Shown here in pieces: positions 16,054 through 23,556 of a DNA stretch of 29,850 bases. The notes under the pieces are model-generated. The model saw nothing but the letters and a program-made list of their open reading frames with translations, was not told the DNA's origin and made no database searches. Each line of letters begins with the position of its first letter. The first letter of the stretch is position 1. The position numbers were made by a program, and so were the translations under genes. This DNA comes from an uncultured Oscillospiraceae bacterium (GTDB taxonomy: Bacteria > Bacillota > Clostridia > Oscillospirales > Oscillospiraceae), in NCBI GenBank assembly GCA_934561175.1, contig CAKTFW010000016.1, forward strand, positions 1 to 29,850. The letters are read 5' to 3'.

Positions 16054-17391
16054 ATGGTACATACTTTTTCCGTCCTGGGCGTCAATATTGCCGTGGATGT
16101 TAACAGCGGCGCCGTCCATGTGTTGGATGATTTAAGCTATGAGCTGCTGCAAGCGGCAGGGGACTGTGCGGACCGAATGCCGGAACTGCCTGGACGCAAT
16201 CCTGAGGAATGCCGCGCCGCTTGGGCAGAGCTGATGGTATTGAAAGAGCAGGGGTTGCTGTTTACCGATGATGACTATGTCGATCCGGCGATGGCTGTGG
16301 TGAAGAACGCACCGGTCAAGGCACTCTGCCTGCATGTAAGCCATGATTGCAATTTACGCTGCAAATACTGCTTCGCCTCGACGGGTGATTTTGGAACCGG
16401 GCGCAAAACGATGCCGCCGGAGATTGCGAAAAAAGCGATTGATTTTGTAATTGCAAAATCTGCGGGTCGTCAGAACATTGAAGTAGACTTTTTCGGCGGC
16501 GAACCGCTGATGGCAATGGAGACCGTGAAACAGACGGTGGATTATGCCCGCAGCATTGAGAAACAGTATAATAAGCACTTCCGCTTCACGATTACAACCA
16601 ATGGTGTTGGACTGAATGAAGAGAATATTGCGTACATCAACCGCGAAATGGGCAACTGTGTTTTGTCTTTGGATGGTCGAAAAGAAATTAACGACCGCAC
16701 GCGCATTACGCCTGCCGGTACTGGCAGCTATGATATTATCGTGCCGAAATTCAAAAAGCTGCTGGAGACAAGAGGGAAGGAAAAGGACTACTATGTCCGC
16801 GGCACTTTCACGCGTGCAAATTTGGACTTTGCAGATGATGTGCTGCATATTGCAGATTTGGGCTTTGACAGTGTGTCTGTAGAACCTGTGGTTTCGGAAC
16901 CCGGTACGGATTACAGCTTGCGCGAAGAAGATCTGCCGACAATTTTTGCGGAGTATGAGAAGCTGGCAAAAACAATGTTGGAACGAAAAGATTTCAACTT
17001 TTTCCACTTCAATGTTGATCTCAGCCAGGGGCCTTGCGTGATTAAGCGGATGCGCGGCTGCGGTGCCGGCTGTGAATATGTGGCGGTCACACCGGAAGGA
17101 GATATTTATCCCTGCCATCAGTTTGTGGGGAACCCGGAATATCTCATGGGCAACATCAACGATGGAACTTTTGATATGTCGATTTCTGATCGCTTCTCTG
17201 CGCTGAACATTTATACCAGAGAAGATTGCAAGCACTGCTGGGCGAGGTTCTACTGTTCTGGTGGATGCTCCGCATCGAATTTGCTGGTCAACGGTGATAT
17301 TGCAAAACCGCATTTTGTCGGATGTGAGATGGAACGCAAGCGCTTGGAATGCGCGATTGCAATGAAGGCAATTGAAGCTTTCGAAGCGTAA
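16054..17391 (+). CDS. scfB: SCIFF maturase, radical SAM/SPASM enzyme
   Basis: A 445 aa enzyme that installs thioether crosslinks in the ScfA peptide. Residues 1-80 resemble a PqqD-like peptide-recognition domain (SGAVHVLDDLSYELLQAA). The radical SAM cluster motif is C99-N-L-R-C103-K-Y-C106, followed by the SAM-binding FFGGEPLM. The C-terminal SPASM region carries auxiliary iron-sulfur cysteines in GCGAGCEYVAV, GDIYPCHQFVG, DCKHCWARFYCSGGCSA and HFVGCEMERKR. GGAGGAA lies 6 bases before the ATG. Domain order and adjacency to scfA agree with the Clostridial SCIFF system. It is followed by a terminator hairpin and an AT-rich gap. Confidence 0.96.
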   Translation: MVHTFSVLGVNIAVDVNSGAVHVLDDLSYELLQAAGDCADRMPELPGRNPEECRAAWAELMVLKEQGLLFTDDDYVDPAMAVVKNAPVKALCLHVSHDCNLRCKYCFASTGDFGTGRKTMPPEIAKKAIDFVIAKSAGRQNIEVDFFGGEPLMAMETVKQTVDYARSIEKQYNKHFRFTITTNGVGLNEENIAYINREMGNCVLSLDGRKEINDRTRITPAGTGSYDIIVPKFKKLLETRGKEKDYYVRGTFTRANLDFADDVLHIADLGFDSVSVEPVVSEPGTDYSLREEDLPTIFAEYEKLAKTMLERKDFNFFHFNVDLSQGPCVIKRMRGCGAGCEYVAVTPEGDIYPCHQFVGNPEYLMGNINDGTFDMSISDRFSALNIYTREDCKHCWARFYCSGGCSASNLLVNGDIAKPHFVGCEMERKRLECAIAMKAIEAFEA

Positions 17392-17403
17392 AAACAAAAT
17401 GCA

Positions 17404-17430
17404 AGTTTTGAATTTGAATAATTCAAAACT
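17404..17430. repeat. 11-bp inverted repeat after scfB
   Basis: AGTTTTGAATT (17404-17414) and its exact complement AATTCAAAACT (17420-17430) flank a 5-base loop, 13 bases after the scfB stop. It lacks a T-run, so it may be an RNA-stabilizing hairpin or a protein site. Confidence 0.6.
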
Positions 17431-17485
17431 AAAACCGCAAGATTTAGGGCATAGTTAAACATCAAGTACAGAATATTGTAATTTT

Positions 17486-17515
17486 GGCGCCGCGAAGCAA
17501 TTCGCGGCGCCTTCT
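17486..17515 (+). terminator. Terminator hairpin for the scf operon
   Basis: GGCGCCGCGAA (17486-17496) pairs perfectly with TTCGCGGCGCC (17501-17511) around a GCAA tetraloop, followed by TTCTTG. The U-tract is short. Confidence 0.7.
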
Positions 17516-17525
17516 TGCGTTACGA

Positions 17526-17552
17526 AGTTTACATAATACAATTTACATAATA
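17526..17552. repeat. Tandem near-repeat, partly dif-like
   Basis: AGTTTACATAATA (17526-17538) and AATTTACATAATA (17540-17552) are direct copies with a 14-base period. The first, read in reverse, equals TATTATGTAAACT, which matches the XerD-side arm of the Bacillus dif site as I recall it; the other arm does not match well. Confidence 0.55.
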
Positions 17553-17881
17553 TTTTTCATAAAATCAGCAAATTTCACAAATTCGGGTAAAAAGCTTGAT
17601 ATTTCAGCGATAATCGGTTATATTAAAAAAGCAAAATTTTCCGAAACGATTTTTTGCATAACTGATTCGATTACACTTGCAAAGTTGCATTGTGTTTTTG
17701 CCCTTTACTCACCCGACGATCTGTATTGTGGTGACTTTCCCTTACCTGGGGTTGAGATTGAGATGTTTGTGTCGATTTTGAATCTGGCCACATCTTGATT
17801 TTGCATATATTTTTAACCACAGCATCTTGTATACAGCGCAGCCTGGGCTCAATTGATTCCAGGCGGCGTTAATGATTAGAA

Positions 17882-18781
17882 ATGGAAGACACCACAATGG
17901 CAGACTATGTTTCTCGCTACGAGCAGTATCTCGTGGCCGAAAAACACGCCTCTGCGAACACGCTGAATTCTTATCTGCGTGATATTCGCCAGTTTGCGTC
18001 ATATCTTGCGTCCGTTTCGGATATTCCGCTGACGATGGTTACTCGTGATACCATTTGTACTTATTTTTCCTGGATGGCGGAACGAGGAAAATCACCGGCG
18101 ACGATCTCCCGTTGTACAGCATCGCTGCGCAGTTTTTTCGGTTATCTGGTTTCCTGTGGAGATCTCCCGGCAAATCCGGTGCGGGATATCCATGTTGTGA
18201 AGACAGAGAAGAAGCTACCGCAGATTTTAACGGGAGAAGAAGTGGAACTACTTCTCTCTCAGCCGCGGTGCACTGATATGAAGGGATATCGCGATAAAGC
18301 GATGCTGGAACTTCTCTACGCAACCGGGATCCGTGTGACGGAGCTGATCAATCTGGATGTGACAGATGTCAGTCTCGCTGGTGGCTTTATCCGCTGCGTC
18401 AGTAAGGGAAAAGAGCGGATTATTCCGCTGTATCCCGCCGCAGTGCGTGCGCTTGCGGAGTACATAAATAATATCCGTCCCAATATGATTGCGGACAGTT
18501 TTGAACAAGCGCTTTTTGTAAATGTGAGCGGAGAGCGGATGTCACGCCAAGGCTTCTGGAAGATTATCAAATACTACCAGGAAAAGGCGAAAATCAACAA
18601 GGACATTACACCGCACACCTTGCGGCACAGTTTTGCCACACACCTTCTGGAGAATGGCGCAGATCTGCGGTCGATTCAGGAGATGCTGGGACACAGTGAT
18701 ATTTCTTCCACGCAGATTTATACACAGTTGGTCAAGCAGCATCTGAAAGTTGTCTATAATAAATACCATCCAAAAGCATAA
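17882..18781 (+). CDS. xerD: XerD-like site-specific tyrosine recombinase
   Basis: A 299 aa recombinase of the XerC/D class, which resolves chromosome dimers at dif or acts on related sites. The N-terminal SAM-like core-binding domain covers about residues 5-95. The catalytic domain has R151 (ATGIRVTEL), a lysine in SKGKER (175 or 177), H245-x-x-R248 (PHTLRHSFATH), H271 (MLGHSDISST) and the nucleophile Y280 (TQIYTQL). All active-site residues are present. The start is uncertain between ATG 17882 and ATG 17897; the latter has GGAAGA upstream. It stands alone between two intergenic regions and ends in a strong terminator. A XerC, RipX or mobile-element integrase identity cannot be fully separated from XerD by eye. 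Confidence 0.88.
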   Translation: MEDTTMADYVSRYEQYLVAEKHASANTLNSYLRDIRQFASYLASVSDIPLTMVTRDTICTYFSWMAERGKSPATISRCTASLRSFFGYLVSCGDLPANPVRDIHVVKTEKKLPQILTGEEVELLLSQPRCTDMKGYRDKAMLELLYATGIRVTELINLDVTDVSLAGGFIRCVSKGKERIIPLYPAAVRALAEYINNIRPNMIADSFEQALFVNVSGERMSRQGFWKIIKYYQEKAKINKDITPHTLRHSFATHLLENGADLRSIQEMLGHSDISSTQIYTQLVKQHLKVVYNKYHPKA

Positions 18782-18815
18782 AAGCCGTGATGAGGTTATC
18801 ATCACGGCTTTTTGT
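18781..18815 (+). terminator. Terminator after xerD
   Basis: A perfect 13-bp stem pairs 18781-18793 with 18799-18811, followed by TT and further T-rich sequence. The last base of the stop codon is in the stem. Confidence 0.9.
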
Positions 18816-18873
18816 ATATCATTACAGAGATTGTGCATATTATCCAGTATAATGGAGAAAGTGAAAAAGAAAA

Positions 18874-18902
18874 TTGACAAAAATGGACAGAATTGCTATA
18901 TT
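18874..18902 (+). promoter_or_regulatory. Promoter for the cytidylate-kinase-like gene
   Basis: TTGACA (18874-18879) and TATATT (18897-18902) with 17-base spacing. Confidence 0.85.
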
Positions 18903-18930
18903 ATATTTAGATTTAGAAGGTACCGAGCGT

Positions 18931-18944
18931 TACATTGCAATGTA
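18931..18944. repeat. 14-bp perfect palindrome in the 5' leader
   Basis: TACATTGCAATGTA is self-complementary and lies about 22 bases after the predicted transcription start and 24 bases before the start codon. It is a candidate operator for a dimeric repressor. Confidence 0.6.
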
Positions 18945-18968
18945 TAGACCTCAGAGGAGGATGAGTTT

Positions 18969-19553
18969 ATGCATCAATTGTTGATTACGATCAGCCGCGA
19001 ATTTGGCAGCGGCGGCGGTGAAATTGGAGAAAAATTGGCCGAGAAGCTTGGAATTTCCTGCTATGACCGCCAACTGCTGGAACACGCGGCGGAGCGTCGC
19101 GGCTTGAATATGGACAAAGCAGCAAAGTATGACGAACGGTTGTCGTCGATGCCGATTTCGTGGCTGACAACAGACGGTGGATCGGTATCCAGCACGCTTT
19201 ATACGGCACAGGCGGCATTGATTCGCGAGATTGCAGAGCGGGAATCGGCAGTATTTGTCGGCCGCTGTGCAGATGATGTGCTGGAAGATTTGCGCCCAAT
19301 TCGTATTTTTCTCTATGCCAGCAAAGCGGTCAAAATTGAACGGACAATGCGAAAAGAAAACCTGACGGATGCAAAGAAAGCGGAAGCACTGGTGAATCGG
19401 TATAATTTGAACCGGAAAAATCATTATGAGTTCTTCACCCTGAAGAAGTGGAAAAATCCGGATAATTATGATCTGATGGTGGATACAACACGACTTGGAA
19501 TTGACAGGACGGTAGCATTGCTGGCTGCTTATATCCAGCAGATGACAGCTTAA
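18969..19553 (+). CDS. Cytidylate kinase-like family protein
   Basis: This 194 aa protein begins MHQLLITISREFGSGGGEIGEKLAEKLG, which carries a P-loop variant typical of the cytidylate-kinase-2-like family. Then come a CYDRQLLEHAAERRG segment, FVGRCADDVLED (nucleotide-monophosphate-kinase core) and an Arg/Lys-rich lid region near KIERTMRKENL. True CMP kinase (Cmk) phosphorylates CMP/dCMP; many members of this family are uncharacterized and may use other substrates, so I do not assign cmk. AGAGGAGGATGAG is a strong ribosome site. It has its own promoter and terminator and is a one-gene unit. Confidence 0.85.
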   Translation: MHQLLITISREFGSGGGEIGEKLAEKLGISCYDRQLLEHAAERRGLNMDKAAKYDERLSSMPISWLTTDGGSVSSTLYTAQAALIREIAERESAVFVGRCADDVLEDLRPIRIFLYASKAVKIERTMRKENLTDAKKAEALVNRYNLNRKNHYEFFTLKKWKNPDNYDLMVDTTRLGIDRTVALLAAYIQQMTA

Positions 19554-19589
19554 AAAATAGCGATTTTCTATTTTCTTTTTCATAACAAG

Positions 19590-19622
19590 AATGCCCCGAT
19601 GAATTTCATCGGGGCATTTTAT
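19590..19622. terminator. Bidirectional terminator
   Basis: A hairpin pairs about 19590-19602 with 19606-19618 and has T-rich sequence on the right and T/A-rich sequence on the left. It separates the convergent cytidylate-kinase-like and kinase/FN3 genes. Confidence 0.8.
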
Positions 19623-19625
19623 TTA

Positions 19626-22073
19626 TTATGCTTTTTCGCGGAACAGGGCGGCACTGGAGAGTGACATCTCGGAAGCGCCGGGGAGCGGAATTCCATCTGC
19701 GGTGCAGAGTTGGAAATGATAAGTTTTCTCTGGGTCTGGTGCAGTGAAAGCATACTCTGCTGTGGAACCATCACTGATTGGGACCTGCTGAGCAGTTTCT
19801 GGATGATTCGCATCAGAAATTTGGAGCAGCAAGGCTTCTCCAGTATAGGCACTGTCCAGAGACCAATGCAGCAACAAAGAGCTTTCATTTGGTGTAGAAG
19901 CTTCAAAAGCGGTGACGGAATAAGTGGGGAGTGTGACAGTGAGTGGCACGATGGAAGCGGTAGACATTCCTTCGCAGGAGACTGTGATTTCATAGGTTTC
20001 TCCGGCGGTCAAATCCGAAATTGTCAATGTTGTGTCTGCCGTGGTCAGTGTCTGGCACTCACTGTTGGCGCTGTCTACCGTTACGGCCCAGGATTCTGGT
20101 GCGGTACCGGTATAAGTCCAAGCGAGCGTAAGGGCATTCAACTGTGTCGCGGTGACGGTGACAGCGACATCGGTTACACTTTCTACCGTGGTAAAGCTGC
20201 AGCTGCGGACACCGCTGAGCGTATAATCTGCGAGATCCAATAATGTCAGTGTATAGGTTTTCCCCGCGGAAAGCCCAGTGATTCTGGCAGTGTGTCCAGA
20301 GAAACTCAGCGTTTTGGTGGTACCATCTTCCGCTTTGACTTCCAAAGACCAGTTGACAGGTTCAGGACCGCTGGCGGTCAACAGAATTTCTGCACCGGTT
20401 TCATAAACTTCGCTGACATTAAAACTGAGAATTTCGGTCAGCCCCATGGTGGAGACTGTGATAGAGTTGGTGCCGTTGAGCTTTTTACCGTTAATCTCAG
20501 AAACAGTAATTGTATACTGCGTTGCACTGTTCAGGCCGGAAAGAATGAAAGTGTCATTCTCACGCACTGCCGTGTAGGCGTTGCCGTAGGCGTCCGTTGC
20601 GGTGACAGTCAAATCTTTTGATGCGGCGCTGCTATCGACCGCAACCGTGATTGAGTCGGTTGTCCGCGCGGTGCTGCTGAAACTGTATAGATCAACAGGC
20701 AGACTGCGGTAAAACAATAGTGCACCAACAATTGCAGCGGCAACAAGCAAGCAGGGGATCAAAAAGAACAACCGCCGTTTTTTGGAACTTTTTGGTTTAG
20801 CACTCAGTGAGTTATCCAGAACACTGTCTGATGTGTCTGGCGGAAGATCTGCGCTATCAGCTGGCTCTAATGCAGAACCTGCCGCCGTCTCTTCCGGATT
20901 CTCCGGCGCAGCGGATTCATTCGTTTCCTCCGAGACAGGGGTAATCGATTCGGGCGGAGCAGTGTGTTCTTCCGGCGGTGTTTCAGCTTCCGGCTGCTGC
21001 GATGCCAGTTCCGGTGCGCTGCTGGGTGCTAAATGCTCAATAAAATCTTCCTGCAGCTGCGAAACATCGGCAAAGCGTACCGGCTCGATTACTTCCTCCA
21101 GCGCTTCTTTGGTCAATCGGCTCTCGTCGTCTGTAATGATAGGTGGCACGATCAAAGTGTCGGAAACCGCGTTGCGGTGCATGTAGTCGATTAGTGCCTG
21201 CTTAAGTTCCGACGGTGTCTGATAACGATCTTCCGGCTTGTTGGCGCAGGCTTTGAGAATGATGTCGGAGAGTTCGTAGTCCGCATAAATGGGGACAGGA
21301 AGCGGTTCGCCGCCAAGGCGGAGTTTTTCCGCAGCCTTTCCTGAAGTTTGCTCATCTTCAAACGGTGCGTGATGCCCGTTGAAGATACGATAGAGAATCA
21401 TGCCGACACCATAGAGATCTGCGGTGGGATTCAGACTGTTCAGAATATCGGATAGCTCTGGCGCAGTGTACTCACAGAACTGGCTGTCCGGCATTGCGGT
21501 GTAGTCCAATTCGTTGAGCGGGACATAGCCCAGATCGCCAAGCACAAAATGCCCGGCAGGGGTCAGGAACACATTAGAGGGCTTGACATTCCGGTATAAT
21601 AGGCCCGCGGCGCGAATTGCTTCCAGCGAAGTGCACAGGTCAATTCCCAGGTTAATCGCCTGCAGATTCGTCATTGCGGTCTGCTTCCAGTATTCCGGCA
21701 GGCTTTGAAGCGGTTCTGTGATCAGATAGACATCGTAGCCAATGGCATTTTCTTTTTCATCAATCTGAATCGCGTGATAATAGCGAATGGCAGGGTTGCC
21801 GTTCAGTGCTGCAGAGATTTTCAATTCTTCCCGATAGGCTTCAGCCAGACGCTGAAAGTAGGATTTTGCCGCTGCTTCGTCCGGAACGGCGCCGGAGTAA
21901 ATCAGTGCTTCAACCTTTGTCTGGTCGGCGGGAACGGAAATATGTTTCATTAAAAGCGTGCGGCCCGTTGTATGCTCCGTTACCAGGTAGGTCTCACTGT
22001 CTGGCCCGATACCTAACTGTTCGGAAATCGAATACAATTCAGAAAATGGTGCACGCAGGGTTGGAAATACCAT
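19626..22073 (-). CDS. Membrane Ser/Thr kinase-like protein with FN3-type external repeats (probable pseudokinase)
   Basis: From the ATG at 22073 the protein is 815 aa. Residues 14-300 form an intracellular Hanks-type kinase fold: glycine loop GIGPDS (21-26), Lys43 (LLMKHIS), probable helix-C Glu83, the catalytic loop as Y160-R-N162-V-K-P-S-N instead of HRD, DLG (180-182) for DFG, and an APE (204-206). The catalytic Asp is therefore Asn. Residues 301-432 are an acidic, Pro/Glu/Ser-rich linker, a membrane helix spans about 434-455, and the outside portion holds about four fibronectin-III-like beta repeats (each with T-Y-x-I/L-T-V). It resembles PrkC/PknB architecture but with FN3 in place of PASTA domains. 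A TTG at 22142 in frame would add 23 residues, but a likely promoter -10 lies after it. It is divergent from a zinc-ribbon/BIG2 membrane gene. Confidence 0.85.
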   Translation of the reverse strand: MVFPTLRAPFSELYSISEQLGIGPDSETYLVTEHTTGRTLLMKHISVPADQTKVEALIYSGAVPDEAAAKSYFQRLAEAYREELKISAALNGNPAIRYYHAIQIDEKENAIGYDVYLITEPLQSLPEYWKQTAMTNLQAINLGIDLCTSLEAIRAAGLLYRNVKPSNVFLTPAGHFVLGDLGYVPLNELDYTAMPDSQFCEYTAPELSDILNSLNPTADLYGVGMILYRIFNGHHAPFEDEQTSGKAAEKLRLGGEPLPVPIYADYELSDIILKACANKPEDRYQTPSELKQALIDYMHRNAVSDTLIVPPIITDDESRLTKEALEEVIEPVRFADVSQLQEDFIEHLAPSSAPELASQQPEAETPPEEHTAPPESITPVSEETNESAAPENPEETAAGSALEPADSADLPPDTSDSVLDNSLSAKPKSSKKRRLFFLIPCLLVAAAIVGALLFYRSLPVDLYSFSSTARTTDSITVAVDSSAASKDLTVTATDAYGNAYTAVRENDTFILSGLNSATQYTITVSEINGKKLNGTNSITVSTMGLTEILSFNVSEVYETGAEILLTASGPEPVNWSLEVKAEDGTTKTLSFSGHTARITGLSAGKTYTLTLLDLADYTLSGVRSCSFTTVESVTDVAVTVTATQLNALTLAWTYTGTAPESWAVTVDSANSECQTLTTADTTLTISDLTAGETYEITVSCEGMSTASIVPLTVTLPTYSVTAFEASTPNESSLLLHWSLDSAYTGEALLLQISDANHPETAQQVPISDGSTAEYAFTAPDPEKTYHFQLCTADGIPLPGASEMSLSSAALFREKA

Positions 22074-22113
22074 CCAATGAACACCACCAATATCAAAAAA
22101 TCGATTCCATTTT

Positions 22114-22142
22114 ATGATATTTCCGAAAAAAATGCAACACAA
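22114..22142 (-). promoter_or_regulatory. Possible promoter for the kinase-like gene
   Basis: On the - strand, TTGTGT (22142-22137) and TATCAT (22119-22114) with 17-base spacing lie about 40 bases before the ATG at 22073. The match is moderate. Confidence 0.45.
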
Positions 22143-22159
22143 GATCTTAACAGCGACGG

Positions 22160-22188
22160 TTGGAATTTGAGGAAGAATATGCTATAAT
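22160..22188 (+). promoter_or_regulatory. Promoter for the zinc-ribbon/BIG2 gene
   Basis: TTGGAA (22160-22165) and TATAAT (22183-22188) with 17-base spacing. A 12-bp palindrome AAAGTCGACTTT (22197-22208) lies at the predicted start of transcription and could be an operator. Confidence 0.72.
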
Positions 22189-22247
22189 AAAAAACCAAAG
22201 TCGACTTTTGTCGGATCAATGATTAAAAACACAGGGAGGAATATCCC

Positions 22248-23513
22248 ATGGACGATATTCAGGTATGTGCCTATTGTGGGACGGAATACCCAGCGTCCCG
22301 CCGCCATTGTCCGCTCTGCGGCATGGACGCGGAAGAGGCAAAGAAAGCGCTGGAACAGGCGGATCTCAGTACAGCTGCAGCTGCAGAAGTGATGGCAGAT
22401 ATGCCGCACGCTGAACCACATCCAGTGAAAAATAAGCGCAAAAAAGGCGGTGCCCGTGTTGCAAAACGCAGCGATCGGGTACCGACCTGGATGACGGTAT
22501 TGATTTGTATTATTCTTGCAATTGCATTGTTTGTCGGTGTTGTATTGGCGGTAATCTCGTTCTCCTCCACCAAAGAACCTACAAATCCGGTGCAGACGGA
22601 TCAAAATTTGAGCCTGCCAGGGGAGGACCAACAGAATCCCGACACGGACAACTCGTCTGACCAGACGGATCATGATTTGCAGAATCCATCGGATACAACG
22701 CCGGATGACAGCAACACAGTTGTGACGACACCGACTGTAGCGTGTACGGCGCTGTCCATCAACCGTAGCGATGTTTCGCTGAAGGAAGCAGGCGAGTCCT
22801 TTGTCATTCAGGTGACTATGCAGCCGGAAAATTGCACGGAGGAAGTCGTCTGGACGGTGGAGGATCCGGAGATTTGCAGTGTGGACAATGGTACAGTTGT
22901 GGCACTGGATGGCGGTACCACAACCATTACAGTGACTTGCGGCAACCAGACAGCCAGCTGCATTGTACGCTGTAATTTCCCGCACACAGGGGCTGCTGCA
23001 AACGGTTCGAGCGGCAATTATACCCTCAGCAGTGAAGACATGACACTGTTTTCTGCGGGAGAAACTGCGCAGTTGACGCTTAACAGCGCAGCGGGAGAGA
23101 CGGTCACCTGGTCGAGCAGTAATGAAGGGGTTGCAACGGTCAACGCCAGCGGCAAAGTGACTGCGGTGGATGGAGGTACCGCAACGATTAAAGCGACAGT
23201 GAACGGCAAAACGCTTTCGTGTATTGTGCGGTGCAATTTTAAGACGGTCAATGCGGCGCCATCCAACACGGCAGAGACAGGAAATGGTTATCATTTAAGT
23301 CATGAGGATGTAACGCTTTCGATCGGAGAAAGCTTTACGCTCAACGCAGTGGATGCGGGGGGCCAGACTGCTTCTGGCGCAGTATATTCCAGCTCGAACG
23401 ATGCAGTTTGCACGATCCGCGGAGCGACGATTACCGCGGTTGGTTCCGGTACTGCAACGGTTACAGTTACCGCTGGCGGAAGCACAATGAAATGTATTGT
23501 CCGTGCGAATTAA
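22248..23513 (+). CDS. Membrane protein with N-terminal zinc ribbon and three BIG2-type Ig-like external repeats
   Basis: A 421 aa protein. The start has a CxxC...CxxC zinc ribbon (C7, C10, C21, C24). A basic stretch (60-78, KNKRKKGG) precedes one membrane helix (about 80-105), then a disordered Asp/Gln/Asn/Pro/Thr-rich linker (108-163). Three bacterial Ig-like group 2 repeats follow (about 166-250, 255-338, 345-421), the first two ending CIVRCNF and the last CIVRAN, so a tandem domain duplication is visible. The zinc ribbon should be cytoplasmic and the Ig-like domains outside. I do not recognize a named family or enzymatic activity. GGGAGGAATATCCC precedes the ATG. Its divergent neighbour is also an inside/outside protein with a beta-repeat ectodomain, which suggests a joint envelope role. 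Confidence 0.85.
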   Translation: MDDIQVCAYCGTEYPASRRHCPLCGMDAEEAKKALEQADLSTAAAAEVMADMPHAEPHPVKNKRKKGGARVAKRSDRVPTWMTVLICIILAIALFVGVVLAVISFSSTKEPTNPVQTDQNLSLPGEDQQNPDTDNSSDQTDHDLQNPSDTTPDDSNTVVTTPTVACTALSINRSDVSLKEAGESFVIQVTMQPENCTEEVVWTVEDPEICSVDNGTVVALDGGTTTITVTCGNQTASCIVRCNFPHTGAAANGSSGNYTLSSEDMTLFSAGETAQLTLNSAAGETVTWSSSNEGVATVNASGKVTAVDGGTATIKATVNGKTLSCIVRCNFKTVNAAPSNTAETGNGYHLSHEDVTLSIGESFTLNAVDAGGQTASGAVYSSSNDAVCTIRGATITAVGSGTATVTVTAGGSTMKCIVRAN

Positions 23514-23556
23514 AAAGAGGGGTACCGGATTAAAATCCGGTACCCCTCTTTTTTAA
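23512..23556. terminator. Bidirectional terminator
   Basis: A near-perfect 19-bp hairpin pairs 23512-23530 with 23535-23553, ending in a T-run. It also serves the convergent DUF378 gene, whose stop codon falls at its right edge. Confidence 0.9.

Larger units (their letters stand above)
17392..17881. other. AT-rich intergenic region with inverted and direct repeats
   Basis: 490 bases with no convincing gene. Contents: an 11-bp inverted repeat at 17404-17414/17420-17430; the scfB terminator; a tandem near-repeat of A(G/A)TTTACATAATA at 17526-17538 and 17540-17552; then about 300 bases of AT-rich sequence lacking a good ribosome site with an ORF. A 6-bp hairpin GCCTGG/CCAGGC lies before the recombinase gene. 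A 104-codon open frame (17484-17798, +) starts in the terminator stem and has no recognizable features. No clear promoter for the next gene was identified. Confidence 0.7.

Noticed and set aside
16354..17397. 347-codon open frame on the - strand
   Set aside because: Antisense to scfB, which has all radical SAM and SPASM motifs.
17484..17798. 104-codon open frame on the + strand in the AT-rich gap
   Set aside because: It begins within the scf terminator stem, has no ribosome site, and shows no recognizable composition or motif.
22074..22142. TTG start at 22142 extending the kinase-like protein by 23 residues
   Set aside because: The extension is low-complexity, and a plausible -10 element (22119-22114) lies inside it, so translation from 22073 is more likely.
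22182..23294. 370-codon open frame on the - strand
   Set aside because: Antisense to the zinc-ribbon/BIG2 gene, which has its own promoter, ribosome site and domain repeats. The shadow translation has no domain logic.
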